Assembly (NCBI GenBank): GCA_050248155.1
Contig: JBFWSW010000006.1
Location: forward strand, 1 to 64,000
DNA length: 64,000 nt
Reading direction: 5' to 3'
Origin: VFMC01 sp050248155
Lineage (GTDB): Bacteria > Actinomycetota > Acidimicrobiia > Acidimicrobiales > Ilumatobacteraceae
Below, one piece after another: positions 26,087-35,450 of this stretch; within the stretch, counting starts at the first letter, position 1, and the number at the start of each line of letters is the position of its first letter. The position numbers and the translations under genes are program-made. The notes beneath the pieces were generated by a model. It did no database searches. It was not told the origin of the DNA and saw nothing but the letters and a program-made list of their open reading frames with translations.

Positions 26087-27535
26087 TCAGGGGATGATCC
26101 GCCACACGTCGTGCGACCAGATGTTGATCATCCAGATGTTCATCCCGTCGAACAGGACGCCGCCGGGCCTGGTGCCGGCCGGATACGTGACCTTCGTGCC
26201 GTTCTTCGGGTCCATCTTCGAGTACGTGTCGGCGCCGTAGTTGGTGACCCACAGGTGGCGGCCGTCGAACGCGAGGCCGACCGGGTCGAGTCCGACGGCG
26301 TAGTCGACTCGCGTGCCCGTCGCGCGGTTCACCTTCGACACGGTGTCGTTGCCGTAGTTCGACGTCCAGATGTTCGTCCCGTCGAACATGACACCGATCG
26401 GGTTGACACCCACAGGATGGTCGGTCCGGTCGCCGGTGGCCGGATCCACCTTCGACACGGTGCTCGAGTGGTAGTTCACGACCCAGATGTTCGTGCCGTC
26501 CCACGTGACGTCCCACGGGGAGCTGCCCATCGGGTAATCGACCCTCGCACCGGTCGTCCGGTCCATCTTCGAGACCGTGTTGGAGTCGCGGTTGGTGACC
26601 CAGATGTTGGTGCCGTCGAAGGTGAGCCCGTGCGGGCGATCGCCCGTCGCGAAGTCGACCCTCGACCCGGTGGCGGGATCGAACCTCGAGACGGTGTCGT
26701 CGGAGGCGTTGGTCACCCAGATGCTCGTCCCGTCGAAGATCACGTCTCGAGGCTCGGCTCCGCTCGGGTAGTCGACCCTGGCTCCGGTCCGCGGGTTCAT
26801 CTTCGACAACCGGTTGGCGAAGGTGTTGGTGATCCACAGGTTCGATCCGTCCCACGCGATGTCCCACGGGTTCGTGCCCGCCGGGTACGCGGCGGCACGG
26901 CCGGGATCCTGGTCCCATCGCAACAGCGCGATCTGGGTGAGGTTGATGCGATTCGCCGCACCGTCGGGTCCCTTCGGCCCGACCTGACCCGTCGCACCCG
27001 GCGACCCTGTGGGGCCCGACGGACCCCTCGTACCGGCTGGGCCCATGGCTCCGTCCGGTACGGCGGCGTAGTAGCCGTTGACGTCGATGACCACGTCGAC
27101 GGCGCCGGCCGCGTTGAACAGGCTCACCGCACCGGTGGGCGACAGCGCGGTGATGACGGCGTTGGGCGTGGGTCGTTGCCCGGCGACCCAGTTGAGGCTC
27201 GACGCGGTCGGGATCGATCGATCGGCGGCCCACACGGTGAGGAAGCTGCTCGCGGTGGGGTCGACGATCGTCACGTTCAGCGAGACGGCCGTCGCCTCGA
27301 TCGGGATGGAGCAGTCACCGGAGTGACCGGTGACCTGCACGGTGCGGACAGCACCCTCACCCATCGTCGAACCGTCGATCCGGCTGTCGAGCAGGCGGCA
27401 GGGCGCGATCGGGGAGAACAGCGATGAAGCCGTGGCGGTACTGTCGGATGCGGCGAGCGGCGCCCCCGCTCCGACGAGGAGCACCATGGCCGCACCACCG
27501 GCGGCGAACGTGGACCAACGCGTCATTCTGCTCAT
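26087..27535 (-). CDS. Secreted collagen-like protein with Vgb/NHL-type beta-propeller repeats (second copy)
   Basis: A 482-residue exported protein, paralogous to the gene just upstream. The signal peptide is MTRWSTFAAGGAAMVLLVGAG. A domain of about 120 residues follows, beginning PCRLLDSRIDGSTMGE and ending DVVIDVNGYY; it is common in secreted actinobacterial proteins. A short collagen-like Gly-x-y stretch occupies residues about 163-192. The rest is seven or so propeller repeats of about 39 residues, each with a core like FDGTNIWVTN. The fold resembles virginiamycin B lyase, but the lyase active-site residues cannot be confirmed, so a binding or surface role is equally likely. Its ATG shares one base with the upstream stop (TGATG), indicating coupled translation. 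Confidence 0.85.
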   Translation of the reverse strand: MSRMTRWSTFAAGGAAMVLLVGAGAPLAASDSTATASSLFSPIAPCRLLDSRIDGSTMGEGAVRTVQVTGHSGDCSIPIEATAVSLNVTIVDPTASSFLTVWAADRSIPTASSLNWVAGQRPTPNAVITALSPTGAVSLFNAAGAVDVVIDVNGYYAAVPDGAMGPAGTRGPSGPTGSPGATGQVGPKGPDGAANRINLTQIALLRWDQDPGRAAAYPAGTNPWDIAWDGSNLWITNTFANRLSKMNPRTGARVDYPSGAEPRDVIFDGTSIWVTNASDDTVSRFDPATGSRVDFATGDRPHGLTFDGTNIWVTNRDSNTVSKMDRTTGARVDYPMGSSPWDVTWDGTNIWVVNYHSSTVSKVDPATGDRTDHPVGVNPIGVMFDGTNIWTSNYGNDTVSKVNRATGTRVDYAVGLDPVGLAFDGRHLWVTNYGADTYSKMDPKNGTKVTYPAGTRPGGVLFDGMNIWMINIWSHDVWRIIP

Positions 27536-29016
27536 CACGGGATCAGCTTCGTGATCGTGCCGTCGGCGAAGTTCGTCACCCAGATGTTCACGCCGTCGTA
27601 GGCCACCCCGCGAGGGTTGCTGCCGACCGCGTAGTCGACGCGCGTCCCGAGCACCGGATCCATCTTCGACACGGTGTTGCTGTTCTGAGACGTGATCCAG
27701 ATCCGGAAGCCGTCGAAAGCGATCGCCTGCGGGTTCGCCGCCGTGGCGTGGTCGACCTTGCTGCCGGTGGTCGGGTTCAGCTTCGACACGGTGCCTGCAG
27801 TGCTGTTCGCGACCCACAGGTTCGTCCCGTCGAAGGCGAGCCCGGTCGGACCGTCACCGGCCGGGAAGTCGACCTTCGTGCCGGTCGCCCTGTTCACCTT
27901 CGACACCGAGTCCGAACCCGAGTTCGCCACCCAGACGCTCGTCCCATCGAACGCGACCCCACTCGGCTGCGAACCCACCGGGTAGTCGACCTTGGTGCCG
28001 TCGGTCGGATCCAGCTTCGACATCGAGTCCGAACCCGAGTTCGCCACCCAGACGCTCGTCCCGTCGAACGCCACCCCACTCGGCTGCGAACCCACCGGGT
28101 AGTCGACCTTGGTGCCGTCGGTCGGATCCAGCTTCGACACCGAGTCCGAGCCCGAGTTGGTGATCCAGAGGTGCGAGCCGTCGAAGGCGATGCCCGTCGG
28201 CGCATCACCGGTCGGGAAGTCGCTCACCGCACCGGTGACCCGGTCGATCCTCGACACCGTGTCGGAGAGCGAGTTGACGACCCAGATGTCGACGGCATCG
28301 AAGGCGACCCCGATGGGTCCTGCGCCGACGAGGTGGATGCCCGCGCGGCCCGGGTCCTGTGCCCACTGCAGCCGGGCCAGCTGATCGTCGGAGAGGCGGT
28401 TCGAGTCGGCGTTCGCGCCGGCGGGGCCCATCGGCCCGGTCGCGCCCGCGGGTCCGGTGGCGCCCGTCGAGCCGATCGGCCCACGCGGCCCCTGCGGGCC
28501 GTCGGCGACGATGACCGCGGGCGCGTAGTAGCCGTTGACGTCGGCGACCAGGTCGACCGTGCCGGCCGCGTTGAAGAAGCTCACCGCACCGGCCGCGGAG
28601 AGCGCAGAGCTCACGGCGTTCGGGGTGGGAGCCTGACCGCCGACCCAGTTCAAGCTCGACGCGGTCGGGATCGACCGGTCGGCGGGCCACACCGTGAGGA
28701 AGCTGCTCGCCGTGGGGTTGACGATCGTGACGTTCAACGACACCCCGGTCGCTCCGGCCGGGATGTCGCACTCGCCGTTCGAACCCGTGACCTGCACGGT
28801 CCGCGTGCTCGTCTCGCCGAGCGTGCTGCCGTCGATGCGGGTGTCGATCAGGCGACACGGCACCACCGCGGTGAAGGTCGATCGGGTGGGCGGGCTCGAT
28901 GCCGACGCCGACATCAGGCCGGAGCCTGCCAGCGCGGCGAGGAGGACGCCGCCCGAGAGGATGGCGATCGGCGCTCGAGTCGCGCCGCGCCACCGCACCG
29001 AGAGATCTGAGTGCAT
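27535..29016 (-). CDS. Secreted collagen-like protein with Vgb/NHL-type beta-propeller repeats (first copy)
   Basis: A 493-residue exported protein with the same plan as the following paralogue. It has a basic N-terminus and a hydrophobic signal (APIAILSGGVLLAALAGSG). The PCRLIDTRIDGSTLGE to DVNGYY domain comes next, then a collagen-like Gly-x-y run (residues about 171-199, GPQGPRGPIGSTGATGPAG). The rest is propeller repeats with VAFDGTSVWVANSGSDSVSK-type cores. Two neighbouring repeats are nearly identical in DNA (27901-28134), pointing to recent expansion. Tandem ATGs at 29019 and 29016 follow GAGGAG; the second has better spacing. It is downstream of an ECF sigma gene on the same strand, with a 113-nt gap. 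Confidence 0.85.
   Translation of the reverse strand: MHSDLSVRWRGATRAPIAILSGGVLLAALAGSGLMSASASSPPTRSTFTAVVPCRLIDTRIDGSTLGETSTRTVQVTGSNGECDIPAGATGVSLNVTIVNPTASSFLTVWPADRSIPTASSLNWVGGQAPTPNAVSSALSAAGAVSFFNAAGTVDLVADVNGYYAPAVIVADGPQGPRGPIGSTGATGPAGATGPMGPAGANADSNRLSDDQLARLQWAQDPGRAGIHLVGAGPIGVAFDAVDIWVVNSLSDTVSRIDRVTGAVSDFPTGDAPTGIAFDGSHLWITNSGSDSVSKLDPTDGTKVDYPVGSQPSGVAFDGTSVWVANSGSDSMSKLDPTDGTKVDYPVGSQPSGVAFDGTSVWVANSGSDSVSKVNRATGTKVDFPAGDGPTGLAFDGTNLWVANSTAGTVSKLNPTTGSKVDHATAANPQAIAFDGFRIWITSQNSNTVSKMDPVLGTRVDYAVGSNPRGVAYDGVNIWVTNFADGTITKLIP
27901..28134 (-). repeat. Two near-identical 117-bp tandem repeats inside the first beta-propeller gene
   Basis: Unit 1 is 27901-28017 and unit 2 is 28018-28134. 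They differ at only three positions by direct comparison and each encodes a 39-residue propeller repeat. A third, more diverged unit starts at 28135. The DNA-level identity exceeds that of the other repeats in the gene, indicating recent duplication or conversion. Confidence 0.85.
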
Positions 29017-29129
29017 CATCCGCTCCTCGGGGCCCGCTCGAGGCATCCGCCGGGGCCCGCGGCGTCAGGGTGCGCTGTCCGGCAGCACTTCGTCAGAGAC
29101 CCAAGTCCCGATGTCGGGCACGATTTCGG

Positions 29130-29807
29130 CTAGGCCGCACACACGCGTTCGCGCGACTCTCCATGCGCTCTCGCGCTGAGCACGCTCTCGAGGGCGGCGA
29201 CATGGCCGTGCCGTGCCGCCGCGACGAGGGCGTGCATCAACCGTCGCTGCTCGCTGACGCCCACCTCGCGACGCGAGCCCGTGCCCATGCGCTTGCCCGC
29301 CCTGCTGACCAGCTGACGGACGTTCGCCTCGGTGAGGTGCACGACGGCGGCGATCTCCGCGTACTCGTAGTCGAAGGCCCGGCGCAGGACGAACACCGCT
29401 CGCTCGCGAGCCGACAGCCGCTCCAGGAGCATGACGACGCCGAGGTCGAGATCATCGCGGTGCTCGGTGTCGAGCTGGGGGTCGTCGCGTACGTCGACAG
29501 GGTCGTGCAGCCACCGGTCGACGCAAGTCTCGCGTCGGCGGCGGGCCGACTGTGCCGCATTGATCGCCAGCCGAGTGGTCGTCGTGACGAGGAACGCGGT
29601 GGGGCTCTGCACCGTGCTCCGGTCGTATGTCTGCCACCGCACCCACGCGTCCTGCACGATGTCCTCGGCCTCGGACCGGTTGCCGAGGATGCGATGGGCG
29701 ATGCCGAGCAGGCGGGGTCGGAGCTGCGTGAAGTCGGCGGCGACCGCCTCGAGGGCGGATCCGCAGGTCGATCGGACAGGTCGAACGTTGGCAGGTCGGG
29801 TCGGCAC
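29130..29807 (-). CDS. ECF RNA polymerase sigma factor (SigJ/ECF41-like) with truncated C-terminal extension
   Basis: A 225-residue sigma-70 family factor. Region 2 reads LLGIAHRILGNRSEAEDIVQ, followed by AWVRWQTYD. Region 4 is visible as LSARERAVFVLRRAFDYEYA plus the helix-turn-helix ending LTEANVRQLVSRA. This order matches SigJ/ECF41-type factors, which normally carry a C-terminal SnoaL-like domain of about 100 residues. Here only its first helix (LMHALVAAARHGHVAALESVL) is left before the stop. GTG 29807 is chosen because GGAGG lies 7 nt upstream; GTG 29843 is an alternative. No anti-sigma gene is adjacent. Regulation of the downstream secreted proteins is possible but unproven. Confidence 0.85.
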   Translation of the reverse strand: MPTRPANVRPVRSTCGSALEAVAADFTQLRPRLLGIAHRILGNRSEAEDIVQDAWVRWQTYDRSTVQSPTAFLVTTTTRLAINAAQSARRRRETCVDRWLHDPVDVRDDPQLDTEHRDDLDLGVVMLLERLSARERAVFVLRRAFDYEYAEIAAVVHLTEANVRQLVSRAGKRMGTGSRREVGVSEQRRLMHALVAAARHGHVAALESVLSARAHGESRERVCAA

Positions 29808-29960
29808 GGGCGGTCCTCCAGTACTCGTTGTCGGTGCCGTCACCCCGCCACGTCGACGACCCTGCGACGATGACGCCGACGTGCCGCTCGTCGCCTCCGT
29901 GGACTGCCCAGTGCGTGTCCCTAGTCGTGCGCGCTGGGCACGGCATCGATCACGGGACGC

Positions 29961-32735
29961 TCAACGCTCGACGTGACCCATCGCGAGCGGCAGCTCCCGA
30001 CGCGTCCGGACCCCGAGCTTCATGAAGACCTTGCTCAGGTGGTACTCGACGGTCCTGGGACTGATGAACAGCTCGCCGCCGATCTCGGGGTTCGTGCGAC
30101 CCTCTGATGCGAGCCGTGCCACCTGGGCCTCCTGGGGCGTGAGTGCGTCGTGCACCGCCGGCACGCGCTTGCGGGCCGTCTCGCCTGTGGCGACGAGCTC
30201 ACGCCTGGCTCGTTCGGCAAACGCCTCGGCTCCCATCCGGACGAACATGTCGTGCGCCGTGCGGAGCTGTTCACGCGCGTCGGCCCGACGGTTCCCTCGC
30301 CGCAGCCACTCGCCGTACAGGAGATGGCTCCGCGCGAGGTGCACCACGATTCGCGTGCGGTTCAGACGTGCGATCGCATCGCGGTACGCATCGTCGGCGG
30401 CGTCCCCCGTGCTGACGAGGGCTCGCGAGCACGCGAGCGTCCCGAGGGCCCACTCGGTGCCCGACGCGGTGGCGCGCTCCTCCAACTGCCGCAGAGCAGG
30501 CTCCGCGAGCGCAGGTCGACCGCTGCGCACGGCTGCCTCGACCGCCTCGGCGAGCGACCAGCCGAGGAGGCCGATGTCGTCGTGCTCGCACGCGGCCTCC
30601 GCCCCGCGCAATGCGTGCTCGTACCGGCCGAGACCGTTGTTGAGCACCGCCGTCGCGTAGCCGATCAGACCGATGGCTCGGCCCTCGCCCCGCGCTGTGG
30701 CGTCGCGCATCGCCGCCGAGATGCCCGTCGTGGCCCGTACCTCGTCACCTCGCCACGCGAGCAGGAGCAGTGACGTGTAGCGCATCGGGAGCCTGCCGGT
30801 CGATGCGGTGATCCGGTCGGCCTCGTCGATCAGCGACGCGGCTACAGAGAGCTCACCGTTGAACACGTGCACGGCTGCCCGTGTCGAGAGCGCGACCGGG
30901 AGGATGCCCAGCGCACCGGCCTCCCTCCCGAAGCGCACGGCGCGAGAGGCCAGGTCGTGCCACGCCTCGTCGTCCCACAGCTCCGGTGCGACCGGATCGG
31001 GCGCGACCGGGCAGGCCATCCAGAGCCAGCGCGCCACGTCCTCGTCCGGCCGCTCAGCGCTCGCTCTGAAGGCGTCGAGGGCTCGCCGAAGGGATGGGAC
31101 CGCCGCGGCGTACCCGTCGGTGAGCCTGACCGAGATCGCCTCGAGCAACTGTGCGGTCGGATGTGCGGGGACCGGTCCGGTGACGGTGCGCCGCGCAGCC
31201 TCGGCGATGCCGCGCTCACCCGGGTCGGGGCACAGACGTCCGGCGAACATGGCGGCGCCGAGTGCCTCGAGGTACGCGTCGCGTGCGAGCCGGCCGTCCA
31301 CGGATTCGAGCCGTCTCGCGGCCTCGAGGAACAGCGGCGGGGCGTCGCTGCTGCGGCTGCGGGCGAACACGATCTGGGCGCGCAACCGAGCGATCCGTGC
31401 ATGCCCGAGACCCTCGAGCGGCCCGCGTTCAGCCGCTACGAGGAGTGCTTCCGCCGCGTCGAGGTCCGCGGCCTCGTACTTCGCCTGCGCCGCAGCGAGT
31501 GCCCTGCCAGCGCGTCGAGCCGGATCTGGTGTCAGCGCCGCCGCCCGCTCGAGGAACGCAGCGGCGGCGGCGACACCGCCACGGAGCAGTGCTCGGGCGG
31601 CCGAGCGCTCGAGGTCGGCGGCAACGTCCTCGTCCGGCTCACCGGTGGCATGGGCGCGATGCCATGCTCGACGGTCCGGATCCTGGTCGGGATCCGTGAC
31701 GTCGGCCAGGGCGCGATGGACGCTTCGACGGTCGACGGTCGAACCCAGTCGGTACGCGGCAGACCTCACCAGTGGATGCCGGAATCGCACCCGGGCGCCG
31801 AGCTCGATCAGCTCATCGGCCTCGGCCGGCCGGCCCGCCTCGGGGTCGATCGCCAACCGAGCCGCGGCGCGCCGCACCAGCTCGACGTCACCCAGTGGCT
31901 CGGCCGCGGCGAGGAGCAACAACTGCCGAGTCTCCGTCGGAAGGGACCGCACGCGTCGGACGAAGCTCTCCTCGATGTGGTTCGCGAGCGACCCCACAGT
32001 GGGCATCGCGAACCCGCCGGCCAGCTCGGCAGCCGTGAACGCTCGCGGAAGCTCCAACAGAGCGAGCGGGTTGCCACGCGTCTCGGAGACGATTCGATCG
32101 CGGACGTCCTCGTCCAGCCGTCCGGGACTGGCCCGTTCGAGCACGGCACGAGCAGCATCGTTGCTCAGTCCACCGACGGTTCGACTCGGCAATCCGTCCA
32201 GCTCGGTCGCGTTGCTCGGCTCGCGAACGGCGAAGACGAGCGCGACCCGCTCGGCGAGAAGCCGGCGTGACACGAAGGCGAGGACTTGGGCCGAGGCGTG
32301 GTCGAGCCATTGTGCGTCGTCGACCAGGCAGACGAGTGGCTGCTCGTCGGCAGCGTGGGCGAGCAGGCTGAGCGTCGCCACGCCCACCAGGAACCGGTCG
32401 ACGGCGTCCGTGGCGATCAGGCCGAGCACCGATCGAAGCGCGTCGCGTTGCGGTACCGGGAGGAGGGCGACGTGTTCGAGCATCGGCGCACTGATCTGGT
32501 GCAACCCGGCAAAGGCGAGCGGCAGCTCGGACTCGGCGCCCGTGGCCCGGAGAACTCGGCACCCCGACGCGCGGACGGCCACGTGATCGAGCAGTGCGGT
32601 CTTGCCGACTCCCGCTTCGCCGCGGAGCACCAACACGCGGCTGCGCCCGGCCCGTACGTCGTCGAGCAGGCGCTCGAACAGGTCGCGTTCCTGGTCTCGA
32701 CCGAGCAAGCCGATCTCAGCGTCACTACCGAACAC
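29961..32735 (-). CDS. Large LuxR-family ATPase regulator (LAL/MalT-like), copy 1
   Basis: A 924-residue transcription factor. An N-terminal AAA/NTPase domain has Walker A GEAGVGKT at residues 39-46 and Walker B PLVCLVDDAQWLD near 138. A long helical TPR-like middle follows, about residues 350-840. The C-terminal LuxR helix-turn-helix starts LTPQEAQVARLASEGRTNPE and contains the recognition helix SPRTVEYHLSKVF. Such regulators sense unknown ligands and activate nearby operons. It is closely similar throughout to the gene at 35451-38204. The start is GTG 32735 with GAGGAG upstream. It is divergent from the ferritin-like gene, with a 117-nt shared promoter region. Confidence 0.92.
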   Translation of the reverse strand: MFGSDAEIGLLGRDQERDLFERLLDDVRAGRSRVLVLRGEAGVGKTALLDHVAVRASGCRVLRATGAESELPLAFAGLHQISAPMLEHVALLPVPQRDALRSVLGLIATDAVDRFLVGVATLSLLAHAADEQPLVCLVDDAQWLDHASAQVLAFVSRRLLAERVALVFAVREPSNATELDGLPSRTVGGLSNDAARAVLERASPGRLDEDVRDRIVSETRGNPLALLELPRAFTAAELAGGFAMPTVGSLANHIEESFVRRVRSLPTETRQLLLLAAAEPLGDVELVRRAAARLAIDPEAGRPAEADELIELGARVRFRHPLVRSAAYRLGSTVDRRSVHRALADVTDPDQDPDRRAWHRAHATGEPDEDVAADLERSAARALLRGGVAAAAAFLERAAALTPDPARRAGRALAAAQAKYEAADLDAAEALLVAAERGPLEGLGHARIARLRAQIVFARSRSSDAPPLFLEAARRLESVDGRLARDAYLEALGAAMFAGRLCPDPGERGIAEAARRTVTGPVPAHPTAQLLEAISVRLTDGYAAAVPSLRRALDAFRASAERPDEDVARWLWMACPVAPDPVAPELWDDEAWHDLASRAVRFGREAGALGILPVALSTRAAVHVFNGELSVAASLIDEADRITASTGRLPMRYTSLLLLAWRGDEVRATTGISAAMRDATARGEGRAIGLIGYATAVLNNGLGRYEHALRGAEAACEHDDIGLLGWSLAEAVEAAVRSGRPALAEPALRQLEERATASGTEWALGTLACSRALVSTGDAADDAYRDAIARLNRTRIVVHLARSHLLYGEWLRRGNRRADAREQLRTAHDMFVRMGAEAFAERARRELVATGETARKRVPAVHDALTPQEAQVARLASEGRTNPEIGGELFISPRTVEYHLSKVFMKLGVRTRRELPLAMGHVER

Positions 32736-32852
32736 TCGCGTCTCCTCGGCTGAGAGAAGGCCGACGAGACGCTACTCGACGCACAGCAGAACGCTCGGCT
32801 GTCACAGATCCGTCGGCTGGCCGGTCTCCTGCCGGGGGACCAGGGAGGAGCC

Positions 32853-33920
32853 ATGACCACCAGCGAGAGCGCCGGCAGCGGGATCAGCAGCCCGTTGGGG
32901 CGCGTGACCGATCTGGATGGGATGTTGATGCATCTGCAGTGTGCGATCGAGCTCGAGCACGCTGCCGTGCCCCCGTATCTCTGCGCGCTGTACTCGCTCG
33001 ACCCGGCCCGCAATCCGGCTGCGACCGAGCTGCTCCTGAGCGTGCTCATGGAGGAGATGCTCCACGTCACCCTCGCCGCGAACCTGTTGAACGCGGTCGG
33101 TGGACGTCCCGAGTTCGATGTGCCCCGGATGCTGCCGGGCTACCCCCGCTCGCTCCCCCACGGTGACCCGTCTTTCCACCTGTCGCTGTGGCCCTACGGC
33201 GACGAAGCACTGGAGCAGTTCATGCACTTCGAGCGGCCGGCACCTCCCGGCGCGCTGCCGCAGGACGACGGGTACGAGACGATCGCACAGTTCTACGGAG
33301 CGATCCGCCGCGCCCTTCCCGACCTGTGCTCGGACCTCGGTGAGCGGGAGGTCTTCCGCGGGACGCCGGCCCGCCAGGTGACGGATCTGGCCTATGGCGG
33401 CAGCGGGCGGATCGTCACCGTCATCGATCTCGCCTCCGCGCTCGAGGCCGTGGACGAGATCGTCGAGCAAGGCGAGGGTGCGTCACTGAACGACGTCTGG
33501 GACGGCGACCACGAGATGTTCCACCCCGAGCGCGAGGAGGTCGGGCACTTCTACCGCATGAGGGAGCTGCACCTGGGCCGGCGGTATCGCCGCGGGGACA
33601 CGCCGCGATCGGGTCCGACCGGCGACATCATCACGGTTGATCTCGGCGGCATCGCGCCGATGGCGCCCAATCCTCGTCGGGCAACCGGTGGGGACGTCCG
33701 GGCGCACGACGCGCAGCACATCTTCGACCGCACCTACAGCCAGCTGCTGGCCATGCTCGACCGCGCCTTCGACGGACATCCGCAGCTGCTCGGCGATGCG
33801 ATCGGACTCATGTACCGGTTGAAGTCACAGGCCCAGGCGCTGATGCAGATGCCGACCGGCGATGGAGCGACGACGTGGGGGCCGACGTTCGAGTACGTGC
33901 CCCCGGAGGATCGGCTCTGA
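32853..33920 (+). CDS. Ferritin-like domain protein (VioB/iminophenyl-pyruvate dimer synthase-like)
   Basis: A 355-residue protein. The N-terminal half is a ferritin-like helical bundle, with metal-ligand candidates in HLQCAIELEHAAVPPYL and in LLSVLMEEMLHVTLAANLL (an EExxH motif). This layout matches the family that includes the ferritin-like domain of VioB. The second half contains a metal-binding-like region HEMFHPEREEVGHFYRM and a C-terminal helical segment. The reaction is unknown; oxidative or peroxide-handling chemistry is possible. GGGAGGAGCC precedes ATG 32853. It is followed after 1 nt by the LtrA gene and forms the first gene of a three-gene operon between two LuxR-type regulators. 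Confidence 0.8.
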   Translation: MTTSESAGSGISSPLGRVTDLDGMLMHLQCAIELEHAAVPPYLCALYSLDPARNPAATELLLSVLMEEMLHVTLAANLLNAVGGRPEFDVPRMLPGYPRSLPHGDPSFHLSLWPYGDEALEQFMHFERPAPPGALPQDDGYETIAQFYGAIRRALPDLCSDLGEREVFRGTPARQVTDLAYGGSGRIVTVIDLASALEAVDEIVEQGEGASLNDVWDGDHEMFHPEREEVGHFYRMRELHLGRRYRRGDTPRSGPTGDIITVDLGGIAPMAPNPRRATGGDVRAHDAQHIFDRTYSQLLAMLDRAFDGHPQLLGDAIGLMYRLKSQAQALMQMPTGDGATTWGPTFEYVPPEDRL

Positions 33921-33921
33921 G

Positions 33922-35211
33922 GTGAGCGCCGACGCGTCAGAGGTGCGGTTGGTGGTCACATCGCTCGCACGACCGCGGATCTGCGTCCCCATGCGGGCGC
34001 GCTCGATCGACGAGCAGCACCGCGGGGCGAGCCAGCTCGAGCTCCTGTTCGACCTGACGTTCGTCATCGCCGTCGCCGGCGTCACCGAACAACTCGCGCG
34101 TCATCTCGCCGAGGGCGACTTCGCCGGCGGGCTCGCACCGTTCCTCCAGGTGTTCTTCGCGATCTGGTGGGCCTGGATGAACTTCACATGGTTCGCCTCG
34201 TCGTACGACACCGACGACGTCCCGTACCGACTGCTGACGCTGCTCCAGATGGCAGGCGTGCTGGTGCTCGCCGCCGGCGTCCGACGGGCCGTCGTCGACG
34301 ACGACTACCTGGCCGTGACCGTCGGATACCTCGTCATGCGGATCGGTCTCGTGGCGCTCTGGCTGCGAGCGGGGCACGAGGATCCCGAGCGTGGATCGAC
34401 GGCCCGCCGGTACGCGATCGGCATCTCGATCGCAGAGGTCGGCTGGCTCGTCCGGCTCGCGCTCGACGAGGCGGGCCTCCTGCCGCCCGGGTGGTCGAGG
34501 CCGATCTTCGTCGCCCTCGTCGTGGCCGAGCTGGCTGTCCCGCGGTGGGCGGAGCGGAAGCTGCCGACCACGTGGCATCCCCATCACATGGCCGAGCGGT
34601 ATGGCCTGTTCACCATCATCCTGCTCGGAGAGAGCCTGGTGGCGACCTCCTCCGGCGTCGATGCCGTGCTGCGCGAAGGTCGTGTGAGCGTCGATCTGGT
34701 GGCAACTGCACTCGCCGGGCTGGTCCTGTTGTTCGCGCTGTGGTGGCTGTACTTCCTCGGACCCTTCGGTGAGGGCCTCGCGAACCGCCGCGATCGTTCG
34801 TTCCTCTGGGGCTACGGGCACTACGGGATCTTCGCTGCCCTCGCCGCGCTGGGCGCCGGGCTACACGTGGCCGTGGAGCACGCTGGGCACACGATCCCGA
34901 CATCGCCGTTCGTGGCCGCATACGCCGTCGCGGTCCCCGTGAGCGTGTTCCTCGCGACGCTCTCCGTCCTGCACGCCGGCTGCCTGTCGCGCCGTGTCAT
35001 CCGCCCCGGCGTCACCCTCGGCGCCGCTCTGCTGGTGCTGTGGGTGCCGCTTGCCGCATCGGTCACGAGCCCTGCGGTCGCCGTGGCGGCCATCGCGACG
35101 GTGTGCGCCGCCGCGGTGACCGCGGCGCTGCTCGAACACCGCCGAGCCGGGACGGTCGGAAGGATCGCTCGCGATCGATCTCGACACCTCACCAGGAAGG
35201 ATCAGCCATGA
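33922..35211 (+). CDS. Low-temperature-requirement A (LtrA) family membrane protein
   Basis: A polytopic membrane protein of about 429 residues with roughly ten or more hydrophobic segments. The LtrA signature ASQLELLFDLTFVIAVAGVT lies near the N-terminus, and HHMAERYGLFTIILLGESLV is the second conserved LtrA block. The function of LtrA proteins is not established biochemically. GTG 33922 abuts the ferritin-like stop; ATG 33991, directly before the conserved block, is a credible alternative that would shorten the protein by 23 residues. The stop overlaps the next small gene (ATGA). Confidence 0.85.
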   Translation: MSADASEVRLVVTSLARPRICVPMRARSIDEQHRGASQLELLFDLTFVIAVAGVTEQLARHLAEGDFAGGLAPFLQVFFAIWWAWMNFTWFASSYDTDDVPYRLLTLLQMAGVLVLAAGVRRAVVDDDYLAVTVGYLVMRIGLVALWLRAGHEDPERGSTARRYAIGISIAEVGWLVRLALDEAGLLPPGWSRPIFVALVVAELAVPRWAERKLPTTWHPHHMAERYGLFTIILLGESLVATSSGVDAVLREGRVSVDLVATALAGLVLLFALWWLYFLGPFGEGLANRRDRSFLWGYGHYGIFAALAALGAGLHVAVEHAGHTIPTSPFVAAYAVAVPVSVFLATLSVLHAGCLSRRVIRPGVTLGAALLVLWVPLAASVTSPAVAVAAIATVCAAAVTAALLEHRRAGTVGRIARDRSRHLTRKDQP

Positions 35212-35432
35212 CCGACCCAGCCCAACCACCCGATCATCAGATGCAGTTCATCCGCGAGCTGCTGGACGAGAACGTGCCGATCGCCGGCGACGTGACCGAG
35301 ATCGATCCGCACACGTGGGCGATCCACGGCCTCATCCCGATGGACGGCGACGTGATCGTCGCCGAGTACCACAGCTACCGGGAAGCACGAGTGGTGCTCG
35401 ACGGCATCTCGACACGACCGCCGTCCGTGTGA
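35208..35432 (+). CDS. Small conserved hypothetical protein coupled to LtrA gene
   Basis: A 74-residue acidic soluble protein with no recognised domain. It reads MTDPAQPPDHQMQFIRELLD, then segments such as VTEIDPHTWAIHGLIP and YHSYREARVVLDGI, suggesting a small alpha/beta fold. ATG 35208 overlaps the LtrA stop by 4 nt and AGGAAGG is correctly spaced before it. The coupled position, good ribosome site and coding-like composition make it a probable real gene. It might be an accessory factor for the membrane protein. Confidence 0.65.
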   Translation: MTDPAQPPDHQMQFIRELLDENVPIAGDVTEIDPHTWAIHGLIPMDGDVIVAEYHSYREARVVLDGISTRPPSV

Positions 35433-35450
35433 GCGACGACGAGCGAGCGG

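Noticed and set aside
27901..28134. Possible CRISPR-like array
   Set aside because: The 117-bp units are coding, continuous and without spacers; they encode propeller repeats.
22802..29016. Secondary-metabolite gene cluster
   Set aside because: The region holds exported and folate genes, with no synthase, cyclase or peptide-synthetase genes.
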